A stretch of DNA of 6,771 nt, taken from positions 2,062 to 8,832 of the forward strand of contig DPKR01000025.1 in assembly GCA_003542415.1 (NCBI GenBank). Direction: 5' to 3'. The notes under the pieces are model-generated. The model was given only the letters and a program-made list of their open reading frames with translations. It was not told the DNA's origin and did no database searches. The stretch is from Alphaproteobacteria bacterium. Its GTDB lineage: Bacteria > Pseudomonadota > Alphaproteobacteria > RF32 > CAG-239. Position 1 is the stretch's first letter. Each line of letters starts with the position of its first letter. This document shows, piece by piece, positions 1 to 4,900 of this stretch. The translations under genes were made by a program, and so were the position numbers.

Positions 1-918
1 CCGGCAGCGCTTTATATGATGAAATCGCAAGCGCTGATTAAAAATATTGCACGGCACACAGGATCAATTTCTGAAGTGTTTGAAAGGGTTAATGAAGAAC
101 TTTATGAAGGAAATGACAGCTGCATGTTTGTTTCGGCATTTATGGGTATGATAAATATTAAAACGGGAGAATTTGAATATGTGAACGCCGGGCACCCGCA
201 TCCGTTTTTGGATTTGGGAAAAGGATATAAGCTGCTGGATGTTAAAAACAATATTGTTTTAGGTGTTAAGAAAAATGCTCAATTCGCCTCGCAAAAAGTA
301 AACTTGAAAAAAGGGAACCGTATATTTGTTTATACGGACGGAGTGACGGAAGCCGAAAACAAAAAATTTGCTTTTTACGGTGAAGACCGTTTGGGTAAAA
401 TTTTGGCCAAAAAAGCGGAAGACACCTTGAAAACGGTGATGGTTGATTTGAAGTTATTTACGGCAGGACACAGCCAATCTGATGATATCACAATGCTTGA
501 ATTTGTTTATTTAGGACAGGAGGAAAGCAAAATGAGTATTAAGGCAGAAATAACAAAACTGGATGAAGTGCTCAGTTTTGTTCAGACTGATATGGAAAGA
601 CTTGGAATAGAAAGCCAAAAACGTTTTAAGATGGTTATGGCTGCCGAAGAAGTTTTCTCAAATATTGCGCTCTATGCAAGTGCGGTCAGCGAGGTGGATA
701 TTAAATCAAACATTAAAGACGGGGCCTATTTTATCACATTTTCAGATGACGGAAAAAAATATAATCCTTTAACAAGGGAAGATCCGAATATTAGTGTTCC
801 GATTGAAGAACGCGAAGTTGGCGGGCTGGGGATTTTTATTGTTAAAAAAGTGGCAGATATTTTGGAATATAATTACCAAAACAAGAAAAACGTTTTAACA
901 ATCGGTATTAAAATATAA
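1..918 (+). CDS. SpoIIE/PP2C-family Ser/Thr phosphatase fused to RsbW-like ATPase domain (5' partial)
   Basis: The reading frame is open from base 1 (PAALYMMKSQ), so the Met at 16 is internal and the N-terminus, probably a sensor region plus the first phosphatase motifs, lies outside the window. Counting codon 1 as bases 1-3, residues 1 to ~170 are the C-terminal part of a SpoIIE/RsbU-type PP2C phosphatase: NAGHPHPFL, then TDGVTE (112-117) and SDDIT near 160-164, which supply metal-binding aspartates. Residues ~178-305 are a GHKL ATPase of the RsbW/SpoIIAB type: N-box with Glu217 and Asn221, DDG (249-251), and a GGLGIFIVK lid/G2 motif (274-282). In partner-switching systems such phosphatases dephosphorylate STAS anti-anti-sigma proteins and such kinases phosphorylate them. 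Having both activities in one chain implies two-way control of one STAS partner, which is not visible here. A gene fragment follows after 17 bases. Confidence 0.9.
   Translation, partial: PAALYMMKSQALIKNIARHTGSISEVFERVNEELYEGNDSCMFVSAFMGMINIKTGEFEYVNAGHPHPFLDLGKGYKLLDVKNNIVLGVKKNAQFASQKVNLKKGNRIFVYTDGVTEAENKKFAFYGEDRLGKILAKKAEDTLKTVMVDLKLFTAGHSQSDDITMLEFVYLGQEESKMSIKAEITKLDEVLSFVQTDMERLGIESQKRFKMVMAAEEVFSNIALYASAVSEVDIKSNIKDGAYFITFSDDGKKYNPLTREDPNISVPIEEREVGGLGIFIVKKVADILEYNYQNKKNVLTIGIKI
518..534 (+). promoter_or_regulatory. Internal ribosome binding site and in-frame ATG at the phosphatase/kinase junction
   Basis: A consensus AGGAGG (518-523) lies 8 bases before an in-frame ATG (532-534). 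That ATG would start MSIKAEITKLDEVL, exactly where an RsbW-like domain begins. Translation from here would give a separate 128-residue ATPase, about the size of free-standing RsbW-type kinases. It may be a functional second start or a relic of two genes now fused. The sequence shows the site but not its use. Confidence 0.55.
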
Positions 919-935
919 AATCAGGAAAAGAAAAA

Positions 936-1067
936 ATGACAAAGGTGATGATTGTTAACGGCGGTCCTCGCAAAAACTTCAACACGGCAAAAATGCTCAA
1001 AAAAGTGAAAATCCAGGCCAGAAGGAGTGCAACAGAGCTTTCGGCGCTATATGCTCGATTTCGCTGA
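936..1067 (+). pseudogene. N-terminal fragment of an NADPH-dependent FMN reductase/flavodoxin-fold protein
   Basis: An ATG at 936, preceded by an AGGAAAAG ribosome site, opens a 43-codon frame starting MTKVMIVNGGPRKNFNTAK. This matches the first strand and FMN-phosphate loop (NGSPRKxxNT type) of flavodoxin-fold NAD(P)H-dependent oxidoreductases and iron-sulfur flavoproteins, with Gly in place of the usual Ser. The following ~20 residues (…ATELSALYA) still fit the family's second strand, whose usual form is roughly TEL-x-x-LYD. The frame then runs into the structured repeat at ~1058 and stops at a TGA inside it (1065-1067). Such proteins are normally about 180-250 residues, so this is a remnant. 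I see no continuation after the repeat. It sits 17 bases after the phosphatase–kinase gene and was probably co-transcribed with it. Confidence 0.7.
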
Positions 1068-1216
1068 CGCTACATTCACTGCGCTCATCGGCGATGCCGA
1101 CCGCGATGCCCCTGTATCGCTTTCGCTTGTAGTCAAACCGGCACTCGTGCCGCTTCGATCTGTCTTTAATAGACCAACAAAAAAAAGAGGCATAAAGCCT
1201 CTCTTTTTGTTGGTGC
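1058..1216 (+). repeat. Structured direct repeat, copy 1 (159 bp)
   Basis: This segment is nearly identical to 2241-2398 in the same orientation. By eye there are three differences: G/A, one inserted T, and G/T. It contains a series of inverted repeats ending in a strong intrinsic terminator. The similarity stops abruptly at 1058 on the left and after GGTGC at 1216 on the right. The left edge lies inside a flavoprotein gene fragment, so this copy probably inserted there. Short open frames on both strands cross its edges and show no coding signals. Family unknown to me; a small non-autonomous mobile or REP-like element is the best guess. Confidence 0.85.
1173..1214. terminator. Long palindromic bidirectional terminator in repeat copy 1
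   Basis: The arms ACCAACAAAAA (1173-1183) and TTTTTGTTGGT (1204-1214) flank an inner stem AGAGGC (1186-1191) / GCCTCT (1197-1202) with loop ATAAA. A T-rich tract follows the GC stem on both strands. It could end transcripts from the phosphatase operon (+) and from the gene at 1311-1904 (-), which converge on it. Confidence 0.75.
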
Positions 1217-1310
1217 ACTTTGCTTTGCGATTATCGGACTAATTATGTGCGAGAATGCAAAGTATTGGGAGAAAGGATTGATAATTTATTCGTTGACTTT
1301 TCCGAATAAT

Positions 1311-1904
1311 TTATCCGTTTTGTTTTTTTTCTTCGTAATATCTTTTTAAATTTTTGAATCTTAACGAAGCCTGTTTATCGTGTTCTTGCTGAATTTCTTC
1401 ACGAGAAAGTCTCTTACCTTCTTGAGTAGGTTCTATTCTTTCTTTAACAGAATCAGCAACCAAAGCAGGCGCTTCATCATCTTTGCTGGAATATTCTAAT
1501 ACTTCACCTAACAGCTTTGCACGCTTACTTTCCAGAGGATCTTTATTTTCTGCCTTTAATTTCGCTCGTTTTTCGCAAATATCACGAATTTTATCATTTA
1601 TAAAATGAGCATTTTTAATTTCTTCAAATTCCTTTTTTGATAATTCTGTTTTTTTACAATAAGGAGCATCTTCTATTTCAGAACCAAAACTGGAGTGACT
1701 TAAATCATCATCAAAAGACTGTTCAAATTCATTTAAATTTGATGGATAACTACTAAAATGACTATAACCTTTTGCAATATCAGCTTTGGAGCGATTTGTT
1801 GTTTCTACTAAATCAGTAATAACGTCATTTTGCACTTGTACGATGCAAGAAGAGCCTTTATTATCAGAAGTTTCAATCTTATAATATTTTATTTCTTCAC
1901 TCAT
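1311..1904 (-). CDS. Hypothetical hydrophilic protein, 197 aa, in accessory patch
   Basis: I do not recognise this protein. The start is well supported: AAGGAG (1912-1917) lies 7 bases upstream of the ATG, with a promoter-like sequence further up. There is no signal peptide or membrane segment. Residues ~5-35 (YYKIETS … IVQVQNDVITDLVET) look beta-rich. Residues ~55-82 are Ser/Asp/Glu-rich, with Cys83 in PYCKK. Residues ~85-197 are strongly charged and probably helical or coiled coil, with KRAKL occurring twice (112-116 and 127-131) and a basic C-terminal tail. The gene looks more AT-rich than psd–pssA, lies between two direct repeats, and is transcribed away from the palindromic element. This suggests acquired or lineage-specific cargo. 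A regulatory, effector or toxin/antitoxin role cannot be told from the sequence. Confidence 0.75.
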   Translation of the reverse strand: MSEEIKYYKIETSDNKGSSCIVQVQNDVITDLVETTNRSKADIAKGYSHFSSYPSNLNEFEQSFDDDLSHSSFGSEIEDAPYCKKTELSKKEFEEIKNAHFINDKIRDICEKRAKLKAENKDPLESKRAKLLGEVLEYSSKDDEAPALVADSVKERIEPTQEGKRLSREEIQQEHDKQASLRFKNLKRYYEEKKQNG

Positions 1905-1941
1905 TTCTTTTCTCCTTGTTAGAATCGTTTATACTAAATCC

Positions 1942-1968
1942 ATTTTACCCCCCCCGATTTTTTGTCAA
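1942..1968 (-). promoter_or_regulatory. Promoter with poly-G spacer for the hypothetical gene
   Basis: On the minus strand there is a perfect -35 TTGACA (1968-1963), a 15-base spacer ending in eight consecutive G's (1955-1948), and a -10 TAAAAT (1947-1942). The hypothetical gene's ATG is 37 bases beyond the -10. A/T tracts upstream (~1970-1995) resemble an UP element. The spacer is two bases short of the usual 17, so changes in the G-tract length would be expected to tune or switch the promoter. Confidence 0.6.
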
Positions 1969-2000
1969 GTATTTTTTTTCTAAAAAATGAAAAAACAAAT

Positions 2001-2103
2001 AATGTCATCGCTCGATTGTACAACAATCGTCAAGCGATCTACCGCTTATTAAAATAATTTGAAGATTCCTTGATTTTTGCTAACGCAAAAAAGGGATGAC
2101 ATT
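2001..2103. repeat. Palindromic intergenic repeat / MITE-like element
   Basis: Terminal inverted repeats AATGTCATC (2001-2009) and GATGACATT (2095-2103) enclose two further hairpins. The first is CGATTGT-aca-ACAATCG (2012-2028), extended by TCGCT/AGCGA with a 3-base bulge. The second is TTTTTGC-taac-GCAAAAA (2074-2091). No protein is encoded. The layout resembles short palindromic repeats with GTCAT…ATGAC ends that occur dispersed in many bacterial genomes; that assignment is from memory of the pattern, not a search. From ~2104 to 2189 I see only a weak hairpin (2140-2156). Confidence 0.5.
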
Positions 2104-2189
2104 TCTTTAAAAGTCCGATAATTTGTGCAAAATTGACATTTTCGTGAATGACGAAATCTGACTTTGCGAGAATCAACCCCACAAAAGTA

Positions 2190-2215
2190 AAAACCGCCTG
2201 CATTGAGGCGGTTTT
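2190..2215 (-). terminator. Intrinsic terminator, probably the original tRNA-Leu terminator
   Basis: A perfect 10-bp stem AAAACCGCCT (2190-2199) / AGGCGGTTTT (2206-2215) with a 6-base loop. On the minus strand it runs into a TTTTTACTTTT tract. It lies 6 bases beyond the CCA of the duplicated tRNA 3' end at 2222-2240, the normal position for a tRNA terminator before the repeat separated them. Confidence 0.75.
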
Positions 2216-2221
2216 CAAAAA

Positions 2222-2240
2222 TGGTGCGCTAGGCCGGAAT
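2222..2240 (-). repeat. Duplicated 3' end of tRNA-Leu (att-like direct repeat)
   Basis: These 19 bases are identical to 2393-2411, the CCA, acceptor 3' strand and part of the T-arm of the intact tRNA-Leu. The two 19-mers bracket 152 bp that correspond to repeat copy 2. Duplication of a tRNA 3' end on both sides of an insert is the classic footprint of site-specific integration into a tRNA gene, though the insert is far too small to encode an integrase. Confidence 0.75.
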
Positions 2241-2398
2241 ATTTCGCTGACGCTACATTCACTGCGCTCATCGGCGATGCCGACCGCGATACCCCGTATC
2301 GCTTTCGCTTGTAGTCAAACCGGCACTCGTGCCGCTTCGATCTGTCTTTAATATACCAACAAAAAAAAGAGGCATAAAGCCTCTCTTTTTGTTGGTGC
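2241..2398 (+). repeat. Structured direct repeat, copy 2 (158 bp)
   Basis: This is the second copy of the 1058-1216 repeat. Stems in order: TGA..CTACA (2248-2257) with TGTAGTCA (2310-2317), enclosing TCGGC-gat-GCCGA (2271-2283) and GCGATAC-ccc-GTATCGC (2286-2302). Then come CGGCAC/GTGCCG (2321-2334) and the terminator palindrome (2355-2396). In copy 1 the GCGATAC stem has A changed to G, which gives a G·U pair, so the fold is kept. This favours a structure maintained at the DNA or RNA level. Its last bases overlap the CCA end of tRNA-Leu. Confidence 0.8.
2355..2396. terminator. Palindromic terminator directly abutting tRNA-Leu
   Basis: Same hairpin as in copy 1: ACCAACAAAAA / TTTTTGTTGGT outer arms and an AGAGGC/GCCTCT inner stem with loop ATAAA. 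For the tRNA (minus strand), the 5' outer arm includes the tRNA's own ACCA end, so folding of the terminator and the tRNA 3' end share bases. It is followed by a T tract on both strands. Confidence 0.75.
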
Positions 2399-2479
2399 GC
2401 TAGGCCGGAATCGAACCGGCACGGGATTGCTCCCAACAGATTTTAAGTCTGCAGCGTCTACCTGTTCCGCCACAAGCGC
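2393..2479 (-). tRNA. tRNA-Leu (anticodon UAA), CCA encoded
   Basis: Read on the minus strand the molecule is a class II tRNA of 84 bases plus an encoded CCA. It has acceptor GCGCTTG / CTAGCGC, a D-arm containing GGTAGA, an anticodon stem GCAGA/TCTGT with loop CTTAAAA (anticodon TAA), a long variable arm (GGGA…TCCC), and a T-arm GCCGG-TTCGATT-CCGGC with discriminator A. It reads UUA and UUG leucine codons. Acceptor position 6:67 is a U-U mismatch. The 3' end is duplicated at 2222-2240. Confidence 0.95.
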
Positions 2480-2496
2480 ATAAAACTTTCTCATCT

Positions 2497-2524
2497 TTAT
2501 TATCACATAATTTTATAAATGCAA
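2497..2524 (-). promoter_or_regulatory. Candidate promoter of tRNA-Leu
   Basis: On the minus strand TTGCAT (2524-2519) and TAATAA (2502-2497) are separated by 16 bases, with the -10 ending 17 bases before the tRNA 5' end. The surroundings are very AT-rich, so chance matches are possible. Confidence 0.4.
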
Positions 2525-2552
2525 CATAAAACTTGTATTTTTTTCAAAAATG

Positions 2553-2598
2553 TGATTTGTTAGAAGCTGTGGCAATGGTGCCGCATTTTAACAAATCA
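2553..2598 (+). promoter_or_regulatory. Strong hairpin in the psd leader
   Basis: A perfect 10-bp inverted repeat TGATTTGTTA (2553-2562) / TAACAAATCA (2589-2598) encloses a second stem GTGGCA-atgg-TGCCGC. It ends 45 bases before psd and has no U-tract after it, so it is not an obvious terminator. It could be an operator, an mRNA leader structure or a small palindromic repeat. I see no convincing promoter for psd nearby. Confidence 0.45.
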
Positions 2599-2643
2599 TG
2601 CGACAGAAACAGCGTTTCGGCATGAAAAAAAGGAAAATACAAA

Positions 2644-3354
2644 ATGAAAAATATTGATATTTCGCTTGCCAAATATATCTTTCCGAACATCAATCAGGAC
2701 GGATGGAAATTTGTGAGCATTTTTGCCGTGGTAACAGCGTTACTCGGTCTTTTATGGGCGCCGCTCGGTGTTGTCGGAATTGTGCTGACCGTTTGGTGCT
2801 ATTATTTTTTCAGAGATCCGGATCGGGTGACGCCGGATATTAAAGATGTTGTCGTTTCTCCGGCCGACGGAGTGGTGCAGATGATTACACGTGTGACAGG
2901 GCCGGAAGAACTCGGCTTGAACAATAAAACGTATAACCGTATCAGCATTTTTATGAGCGTTTTTAATGTGCATGTTAATCGTGCGCCGGCAACGGGTGAA
3001 ATTTTGAAAACGACTTATGTGAAAGGAAAGTTTTTTAACGCCACGCTGGACAAGGCAAGCAAAGACAACGAGCGCCAACTCCTCTCGATGAAGACAAGTT
3101 CGGGCAAGACAATTGCTTTTGTGCAAATTGCCGGGCTCGTGGCGCGCCGAATTATTTGCCTCGCAAAAGCGGGTGACAAGTTTGAGGGAGGCCAGCGCTT
3201 TGGTTGGATCAGGTTTGGCTCGCGCTTAGACGTTTATTTGCCGACCGATGTTGAACCGCTTGTTTGTGTCGGGCAGACGATGATAGCAGGTGAAACGATT
3301 TTGGCGAACTTGAGTGCTGATAAGCAGGAACGTCCGCAGGGAGTGGTGCGCTGA
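2644..3354 (+). CDS. psd: Phosphatidylserine decarboxylase proenzyme, short form
   Basis: Converts phosphatidylserine to phosphatidylethanolamine at the inner membrane, using a pyruvoyl group made by self-cleavage. At 236 residues it belongs to the short bacterial form. Residues ~22-55 hold two hydrophobic segments (membrane anchor), followed by FRDPDR (56-61), SPADG (72-76), the FMSVFNVHVNRAP block (103-115, His110), DKASKDNER (136-144) and QIAGLVARRI (161-170). In IRFGSRLD (189-196) cleavage between Gly192 and Ser193 would create the pyruvoyl beta/alpha subunits. The ATG at 2644 has AAGGAAAA about 10 bases upstream. The TGA overlaps the next ATG by one base, so psd and pssA are translationally coupled. 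Confidence 0.96.
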   Translation: MKNIDISLAKYIFPNINQDGWKFVSIFAVVTALLGLLWAPLGVVGIVLTVWCYYFFRDPDRVTPDIKDVVVSPADGVVQMITRVTGPEELGLNNKTYNRISIFMSVFNVHVNRAPATGEILKTTYVKGKFFNATLDKASKDNERQLLSMKTSSGKTIAFVQIAGLVARRIICLAKAGDKFEGGQRFGWIRFGSRLDVYLPTDVEPLVCVGQTMIAGETILANLSADKQERPQGVVR

Positions 3355-4160
3355 TGGTGAACTTAATCAATGAAAAAATTGAATCCAAAATTGCGCTCTC
3401 AAAACAAAAATTAAACGAAATTCCGTTTCGAAAATTGGCGCCGAATATGCTCACCATGATGGCGCTTTGCTCGGGAGTGACATCTATCAGATACTCAGTT
3501 TCGGACAACTGGGTGAAGGCTGTGTTGTGTATTTTTTTGGCAGCTTTGTTTGATGGTTTGGACGGAAGGGTCGCTCGTTTTTTGAAAGCTTCGTCAAAAT
3601 TTGGCGCGGAGCTCGATTCGCTCTCTGATTTTGTGAGCTTTGGGGTGGCACCTGCAATTTTGATTTATCAATGGTCGCTTTATGATTTGCCGAAATTCGG
3701 TTGGCTCTTTTGTTTGATTTTTGCAATGGGGATGGCGATGCGCTTGGCGCGGTTTAACACCATGCTCGATATGGAAAATGTGCCGGAATATTGGAGCCAC
3801 TATTTTGTGGGGGTGCCGGCACCGGCTGCCGCAGCGCTCGGGATGATGCCGGTGTTGATTTGGTTTGATTTTCCGGAGCTCGAATTTTTATTGCGGTCAA
3901 ATGCGTTTTGCGCCGTTTTGATGTGCTTGGTCACATTTTTAATGGTGAGCCGCATACCGACAATATCGGTTAAAAAGACAAAGGTTAAAACAACATGGTT
4001 TGTTCCGTTGATGTTGCTTGCAGTGCTCTTTATCAACTTTATGTTGACACAGCCGTGGCTGACACTCGGGGTGATGACCTGTTTGTATTTAATTTCAATT
4101 CCTTTGAGCTGTTTGAAGTTTCAAAAGGATAAAAAAAGATACGAAAGAAAAAGGGCGTGA
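3354..4160 (+). CDS. pssA: CDP-diacylglycerol–serine O-phosphatidyltransferase
   Basis: Makes phosphatidylserine from CDP-diacylglycerol and serine, supplying the substrate for the upstream psd product. It has the full CDP-alcohol phosphotransferase signature at residues 67-92: Asp67, Asp70-Gly71, Ala74-Arg75, Gly84, Asp88 and Asp92. The rest is a polytopic membrane protein with about seven or eight hydrophobic segments between residues 30 and 255 and a lysine/arginine-rich tail. The length (268) fits the integral-membrane class II PssA rather than the E. coli PLD-like enzyme. Its start overlaps the psd stop (TGATG), and psd–pssA adjacency is common in alphaproteobacteria. Its stop codon lies inside the shared terminator hairpin at 4153-4170. 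Confidence 0.95.
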   Translation: MVNLINEKIESKIALSKQKLNEIPFRKLAPNMLTMMALCSGVTSIRYSVSDNWVKAVLCIFLAALFDGLDGRVARFLKASSKFGAELDSLSDFVSFGVAPAILIYQWSLYDLPKFGWLFCLIFAMGMAMRLARFNTMLDMENVPEYWSHYFVGVPAPAAAALGMMPVLIWFDFPELEFLLRSNAFCAVLMCLVTFLMVSRIPTISVKKTKVKTTWFVPLMLLAVLFINFMLTQPWLTLGVMTCLYLISIPLSCLKFQKDKKRYERKRA

Positions 4161-4170
4161 AATCACGCTC
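4153..4170. terminator. Bidirectional terminator between pssA and comF-like gene
   Basis: A hairpin GGGCGTG (4153-4159) / CACGCTC (4164-4170) with an AAAT loop, followed by T6 on the plus strand and by CTTTTTC on the minus strand. It serves the convergent pssA and comF-like genes, which are only 14 bases apart, and overlaps the pssA stop codon. Confidence 0.75.
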
Positions 4171-4174
4171 TTTT

Positions 4175-4900
4175 TTATTCTTTTTGTGTTCGGGCAACGG
4201 TTAGAGTATCAACGCTTTTGGCACCGAATTTAAGCAAAACTTTGGCACACTCGCTTAAAGTGGCGCCCGTTGTCATGACATCATCAATTAAAAGAATATG
4301 TTTGCCTTTAATGTGTTGAGGACTTGATACGGCAAATGCGTTTTTAATGTTTTTAAGACGCGCTTTGCCGAGCAATAAAGACTGCGCTTTTGTATGTTTT
4401 ATCTTTTTCAAGGTCGTTAAATTTGCTTTGATGCCGGTGAGTTTGGAAAGCTCTATTGCCAAAAGGGCTGCTTGATTATAGCGCCTTTTGAGCAATCTGC
4501 GGTATGAGAGCGGAACGGGGATAATCAAATCAACGCCCTTTTCAAAAATATCTTTGCCGCCGATTTTGAGCCATTTGGAAAAGAGCTTTGAAAAAGAAAG
4601 TTTGTCATGAAATTTGAAAGACAAAATGCCTTTTTTAGAAAAGTCATCATACAAAACGGCTGAGCGATTCAAACGAGTAATACGCTTGTGTGCGGCGCAT
4701 TCGGGACAAATAAAATTTTTAGGTGTTTGTTTTTCCGTTTCAAAAGGGCGGCCGCAAATTTGACAATAAGGAGCAGTGATAAAAGAAATTTTTTCAAAAC
4801 ATTCATCACAAAGACTATGAGGAGATAGAACAATTTTGCCGCAATAAAGGCAACGCGGCGGAAAAATAAAATCAAAAAGACGACAAATTAAGTTTTTCAT
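4175..4900 (-). CDS. comF: ComF-family phosphoribosyltransferase-like protein
   Basis: The 241-residue length and architecture are typical of ComF/GntX proteins. The N-terminal zinc region has paired cysteines Cys17/20/31/34 and Cys46/49/65/68 (double zinc-ribbon-like). The C-terminal phosphoribosyltransferase domain has IPVPL (127-131), RRYNQA (139-144), the family K-x-T-x-x-Q and R-x-x-N-x-x-x-AF pattern (169-190), and the PRPP-binding loop LLIDDVMTTGAT (203-214). ComF acts in DNA uptake during competence in Gram-positives and in Haemophilus; its role in this lineage is unknown, since many non-competent bacteria keep a homologue. The ATG overlaps the sucD-like stop by 4 bases (ATGA), so it is the last gene of that operon. 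Confidence 0.92.
   Translation of the reverse strand: MKNLICRLFDFIFPPRCLYCGKIVLSPHSLCDECFEKISFITAPYCQICGRPFETEKQTPKNFICPECAAHKRITRLNRSAVLYDDFSKKGILSFKFHDKLSFSKLFSKWLKIGGKDIFEKGVDLIIPVPLSYRRLLKRRYNQAALLAIELSKLTGIKANLTTLKKIKHTKAQSLLLGKARLKNIKNAFAVSSPQHIKGKHILLIDDVMTTGATLSECAKVLLKFGAKSVDTLTVARTQKE

Noticed and set aside
997..1242. Overlapping open frames of 71-73 codons on both strands across repeat copy 1
   Set aside because: They cover hairpins and the terminator, cross the repeat edges, and have no ribosome site. The similar minus-strand peptide from copy 2 merely reflects the nucleotide repeat, and the single-base indel shifts its frame.
1230..2122. 11-bp inverted repeat ATTATCGGACT (1230-1240) / AGTCCGATAAT (2112-2122) bracketing the hypothetical gene
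   Set aside because: Matches of this length are expected by chance several times in a window this size, and flanking similarity is weak. Not claimed as transposon ends.
1058..2398. CRISPR array
   Set aside because: Only two long repeats 1.2 kb apart, with no regular short spacers and no cas genes.
2148..2436. Short open frames overlapping repeat copy 2 and tRNA-Leu
   Set aside because: They run through a terminator, the tRNA fragment and the tRNA itself; no coding signal.
2622..2657. 11-codon upstream open frame overlapping the psd start
   Set aside because: Out of frame with psd, no Shine-Dalgarno of its own, and the A-rich peptide reads through the psd ribosome site; most likely chance.
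2752..4036. Several antisense open frames within psd and pssA
   Set aside because: They are shadows of strongly supported genes with conserved family motifs on the plus strand.
4669..4875. Alternative-frame open frame inside the comF-like gene, and plus-strand frames inside the sucC/sucD-like genes
   Set aside because: The main frames carry zinc-cysteine pairs, PRPP loop and succinyl-CoA-synthetase motifs; the others show none.
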